A model generated the notes under the pieces. The model saw only the letters and a program-made list of their open reading frames with translations. It did not search any database and was not told the origin of the DNA. From the NCBI GenBank assembly GCA_903921945.1, contig CAIXSC010000078.1, positions 1-8,225 on the forward strand: 8,225 nucleotides of DNA. Reading direction: 5' to 3'. The position numbers and the translations under genes are program-made. The stretch's first letter is position 1, and the number at the start of each line of letters is the position of its first letter. Source of the DNA: an uncultured Planctomycetaceae bacterium. Lineage in GTDB: Bacteria; Planctomycetota; Planctomycetia; Pirellulales; Pirellulaceae. Below are positions 6,682 to 8,225 of the stretch, piece by piece.

Positions 6682-6822
6682 AAGCGACCTTTGCTTAACA
6701 TCAGCCGCGGAAAAGCACCCCGGGAGAGCGTTGCGGGTAAGCGCTGCGGGCAAACATCATGGTTCGACGGGGCGGGACGTCGAGGAACCGGCTGGCGGAG
6801 CCCCGCGCACCCCGCACGCTGC
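6682..6822. other. Gap between the DUF1501 gene and the large membrane-protein gene
   Basis: This 141-base gap contains AAAGG six bases before the ATG at 6681. Two overlapping ATGs on the minus strand (6760 and 6757) open a short frame that stops before 6681 and is out of frame with the large gene. Small GC-rich dyads lie near 6790-6806, but none has a T-rich tail, so I call no terminator. I cannot identify a promoter with confidence, although the length would allow one. Confidence 0.4.
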
Positions 6823-8225
6823 TCAGACTTCAGGGATGACCCGGCCTTCCTCCAGGATCAACCGCGGCCGATCTTGGAAATCGTGGATGACGCGGCGGCT
6901 GTCGATGCCCATCGCGGCATAGGTGGTGGCGAGGACATCCGCGGGCGAGTAGCGATGGCCCGTCGGGGCGGCCGCCTGCGGTCCCGTGTCGCCAATCACC
7001 TGTCCCACACGCGTCTTCGCGCCGGCCATGAAGATCGAACCCGCCTTGCCCCAGTGGTCGCGACCGCCGTTCGCGTTGATTTTGGGCGTGCGTCCGAACT
7101 CTGTGAGGAACACCACAAGCGTCGTTTCCAACAGCCCGCGTTCCTGAAGATCGCCCAGCAGCGCGGCGAACGCCTTATCCATCCCGGCGAGGTGGTAGCC
7201 GCGAAACACCATCTTTTGGATCGGCGGATGATTTTGGACCGGCGCGTTATGGTTGTCCCACACGTTGCCGTAGTCCGGGTCGTAACCGTAGTCGACAAGG
7301 ATGAACCGCGCGCCCGCCTCGACCAACCGCCGCGCCATCAGGCACCGTCCGCCGATCTTGGTCCGGCCGTAGCGCTCGCGGACCTCGGGACGCTCGGTCG
7401 ATAAATCAAACGCCGACCGCACCGTCGGTGTTGTCAACAATCGCAAGGCGTCCTGGTAACGGCTCTCCGCCGCGACCATCGCGTCCTGCCGTTCCAAAGT
7501 CCGCAAGGCTTGGTCGAAACTTTGACGCAATTCCACCCGCCGCGACAGGCGGCTCAATGGCACGTCCGCGCCCAGCGACGTCGAGGCGGGCGTCAACGAC
7601 TCATCCGCCTCGGCCGGCGGATCGTAAAGTTTTTCGCCGACCGCGAAGTCCGGTTGCTCTGGCAAACCGCCCAGGCAATACGGCACATGCTGGCTGCCCA
7701 GCCAACCACTCACGAAAAGATTGTGCGGTGGCGGCCCTGGCCGGGTGATCCCGGGGACCGCGATGTAAGCCGGCAAGCCGTTCCGCGGTCCCTGCAACCG
7801 GGAAACCACCGAACCCACATTCGGCTCGGTAAACAACTGATTTTGGTTCACCTTCCGCCCGGACAACGTATAGACCTGGCTCAGCAAATGGTCGTCGCTG
7901 TCGTGGGAGAAATTGCGAATCACCGCCAACTCGTGCGCCATCTCCGCCATTCGCGGCATCGTCTCGCAAAACCGCACTCCCGGCAGCGACGTGGCGATGT
8001 CGCCCAGCACGCCGCGAACCTCGACCGGCGCCTGCGGTTTCGGGTCGAATGAATCGATGTGCGTGACACCGCCTGCCATCCACAACACGACGACCGATCG
8101 CGCGCGACCGGCCGCGGCCTCCTGCGAGGGCTTGGCGTTTTCGACGCCTGCGATCCCGCCGTCCGCTCCGCTGGCTGAACTCAGCCATGGAGTGGCCAAC
8201 CACGAAGCGGGAACGGCCTGGGCGG
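6823..8225 (-). CDS. DUF1501 family protein, 5' end missing
   Basis: DUF1501 proteins are predicted secreted, sulfatase/phosphatase-superfamily-like proteins present in many copies in Planctomycetota; their biochemical role is poorly defined. About 467 codons are present, close to a full family member. Visible family hallmarks are VVVLWMAGGVTHIDSFDPKP near the N-terminal end, VRNFSHD-like VIRNFSHDSDDHLL, WDNHNAP in the middle, and FLTEFGRTPKIN followed by GGRDHWGKAGSIFMAG near the C-terminus. The frame stays open to the right edge: a TTG at 8199 could act as a start, but the eight whole codons before it read AQAVPASW without a stop, like the tail of a Tat-type leader. I therefore call the gene truncated at its 5' end. 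Such genes often lie next to DUF1549/DUF1553 genes, which would be beyond this edge. It probably belongs to a different functional unit from the ars genes. Confidence 0.93.
   Translation of the reverse strand, partial: AQAVPASWLATPWLSSASGADGGIAGVENAKPSQEAAAGRARSVVVLWMAGGVTHIDSFDPKPQAPVEVRGVLGDIATSLPGVRFCETMPRMAEMAHELAVIRNFSHDSDDHLLSQVYTLSGRKVNQNQLFTEPNVGSVVSRLQGPRNGLPAYIAVPGITRPGPPPHNLFVSGWLGSQHVPYCLGGLPEQPDFAVGEKLYDPPAEADESLTPASTSLGADVPLSRLSRRVELRQSFDQALRTLERQDAMVAAESRYQDALRLLTTPTVRSAFDLSTERPEVRERYGRTKIGGRCLMARRLVEAGARFILVDYGYDPDYGNVWDNHNAPVQNHPPIQKMVFRGYHLAGMDKAFAALLGDLQERGLLETTLVVFLTEFGRTPKINANGGRDHWGKAGSIFMAGAKTRVGQVIGDTGPQAAAPTGHRYSPADVLATTYAAMGIDSRRVIHDFQDRPRLILEEGRVIPEV

Noticed and set aside
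6754..6760. Twin ATG codons upstream of the large gene
   Set aside because: They are out of frame with the large gene, and their short frame stops before its ATG at 6681.
6382..7404. 340-codon plus-strand frame
   Set aside because: It is antisense to the DUF1501 gene and to the start of the large gene, spans their intergenic gap, and shows no family motif.

Overview
The window is a GC-rich bacterial segment in which every well-supported gene lies on the minus strand, so the map reads right to left. A DUF1501 gene of the type abundant in Planctomycetota, next to a very large membrane protein of unfamiliar type, suggests a planctomycete chromosome, probably of the Pirellulales kind. The phylum is inferred from gene content, not shown.

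From right to left: (1) 8225-6823, the C-terminal bulk of a DUF1501 protein whose N-terminus lies beyond the right edge. (2) A 141-base gap with no clear terminator. (3) 6681-3142, a protein of about 1179 residues that I cannot assign to a family. It has a long charged N-terminal region, a repeat-built Ser/Pro/Met and Asn/Asp/Gly linker, a second soluble region, about five or six hydrophobic segments and a soluble tail. (4) 3099-2713 arsC, 2669-2283 arsD and 2228-420 arsA, with gaps of 42, 43 and 54 bases, each gene preceded by a purine-rich ribosome binding site. (5) A hairpin with a T-rich tail at 366-321 that probably ends the ars transcript. (6) 1-320, which holds no gene I can support.

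The ars genes form a coherent arsenic-detoxification set. ArsC reduces arsenate to arsenite. ArsD carries arsenite to ArsA, and ArsA is the two-domain ATPase that normally energises an arsenite permease. No permease (ArsB or Acr3) and no arsR repressor gene is visible, and the apparent terminator after arsA argues against a co-transcribed permease just downstream. The large membrane protein lies only 42 bases upstream of arsC on the same strand and may share a transcript, but it does not look like a known arsenite permease.

Most worth a second look: the missing permease and repressor; a triplicated 8-bp repeat between arsD and arsA whose copy number decides whether an ATG overlapping the arsD stop is in frame with arsA; two adjacent tandem arrays, of 9-bp and 18-bp period, inside the large gene; and that large protein itself.
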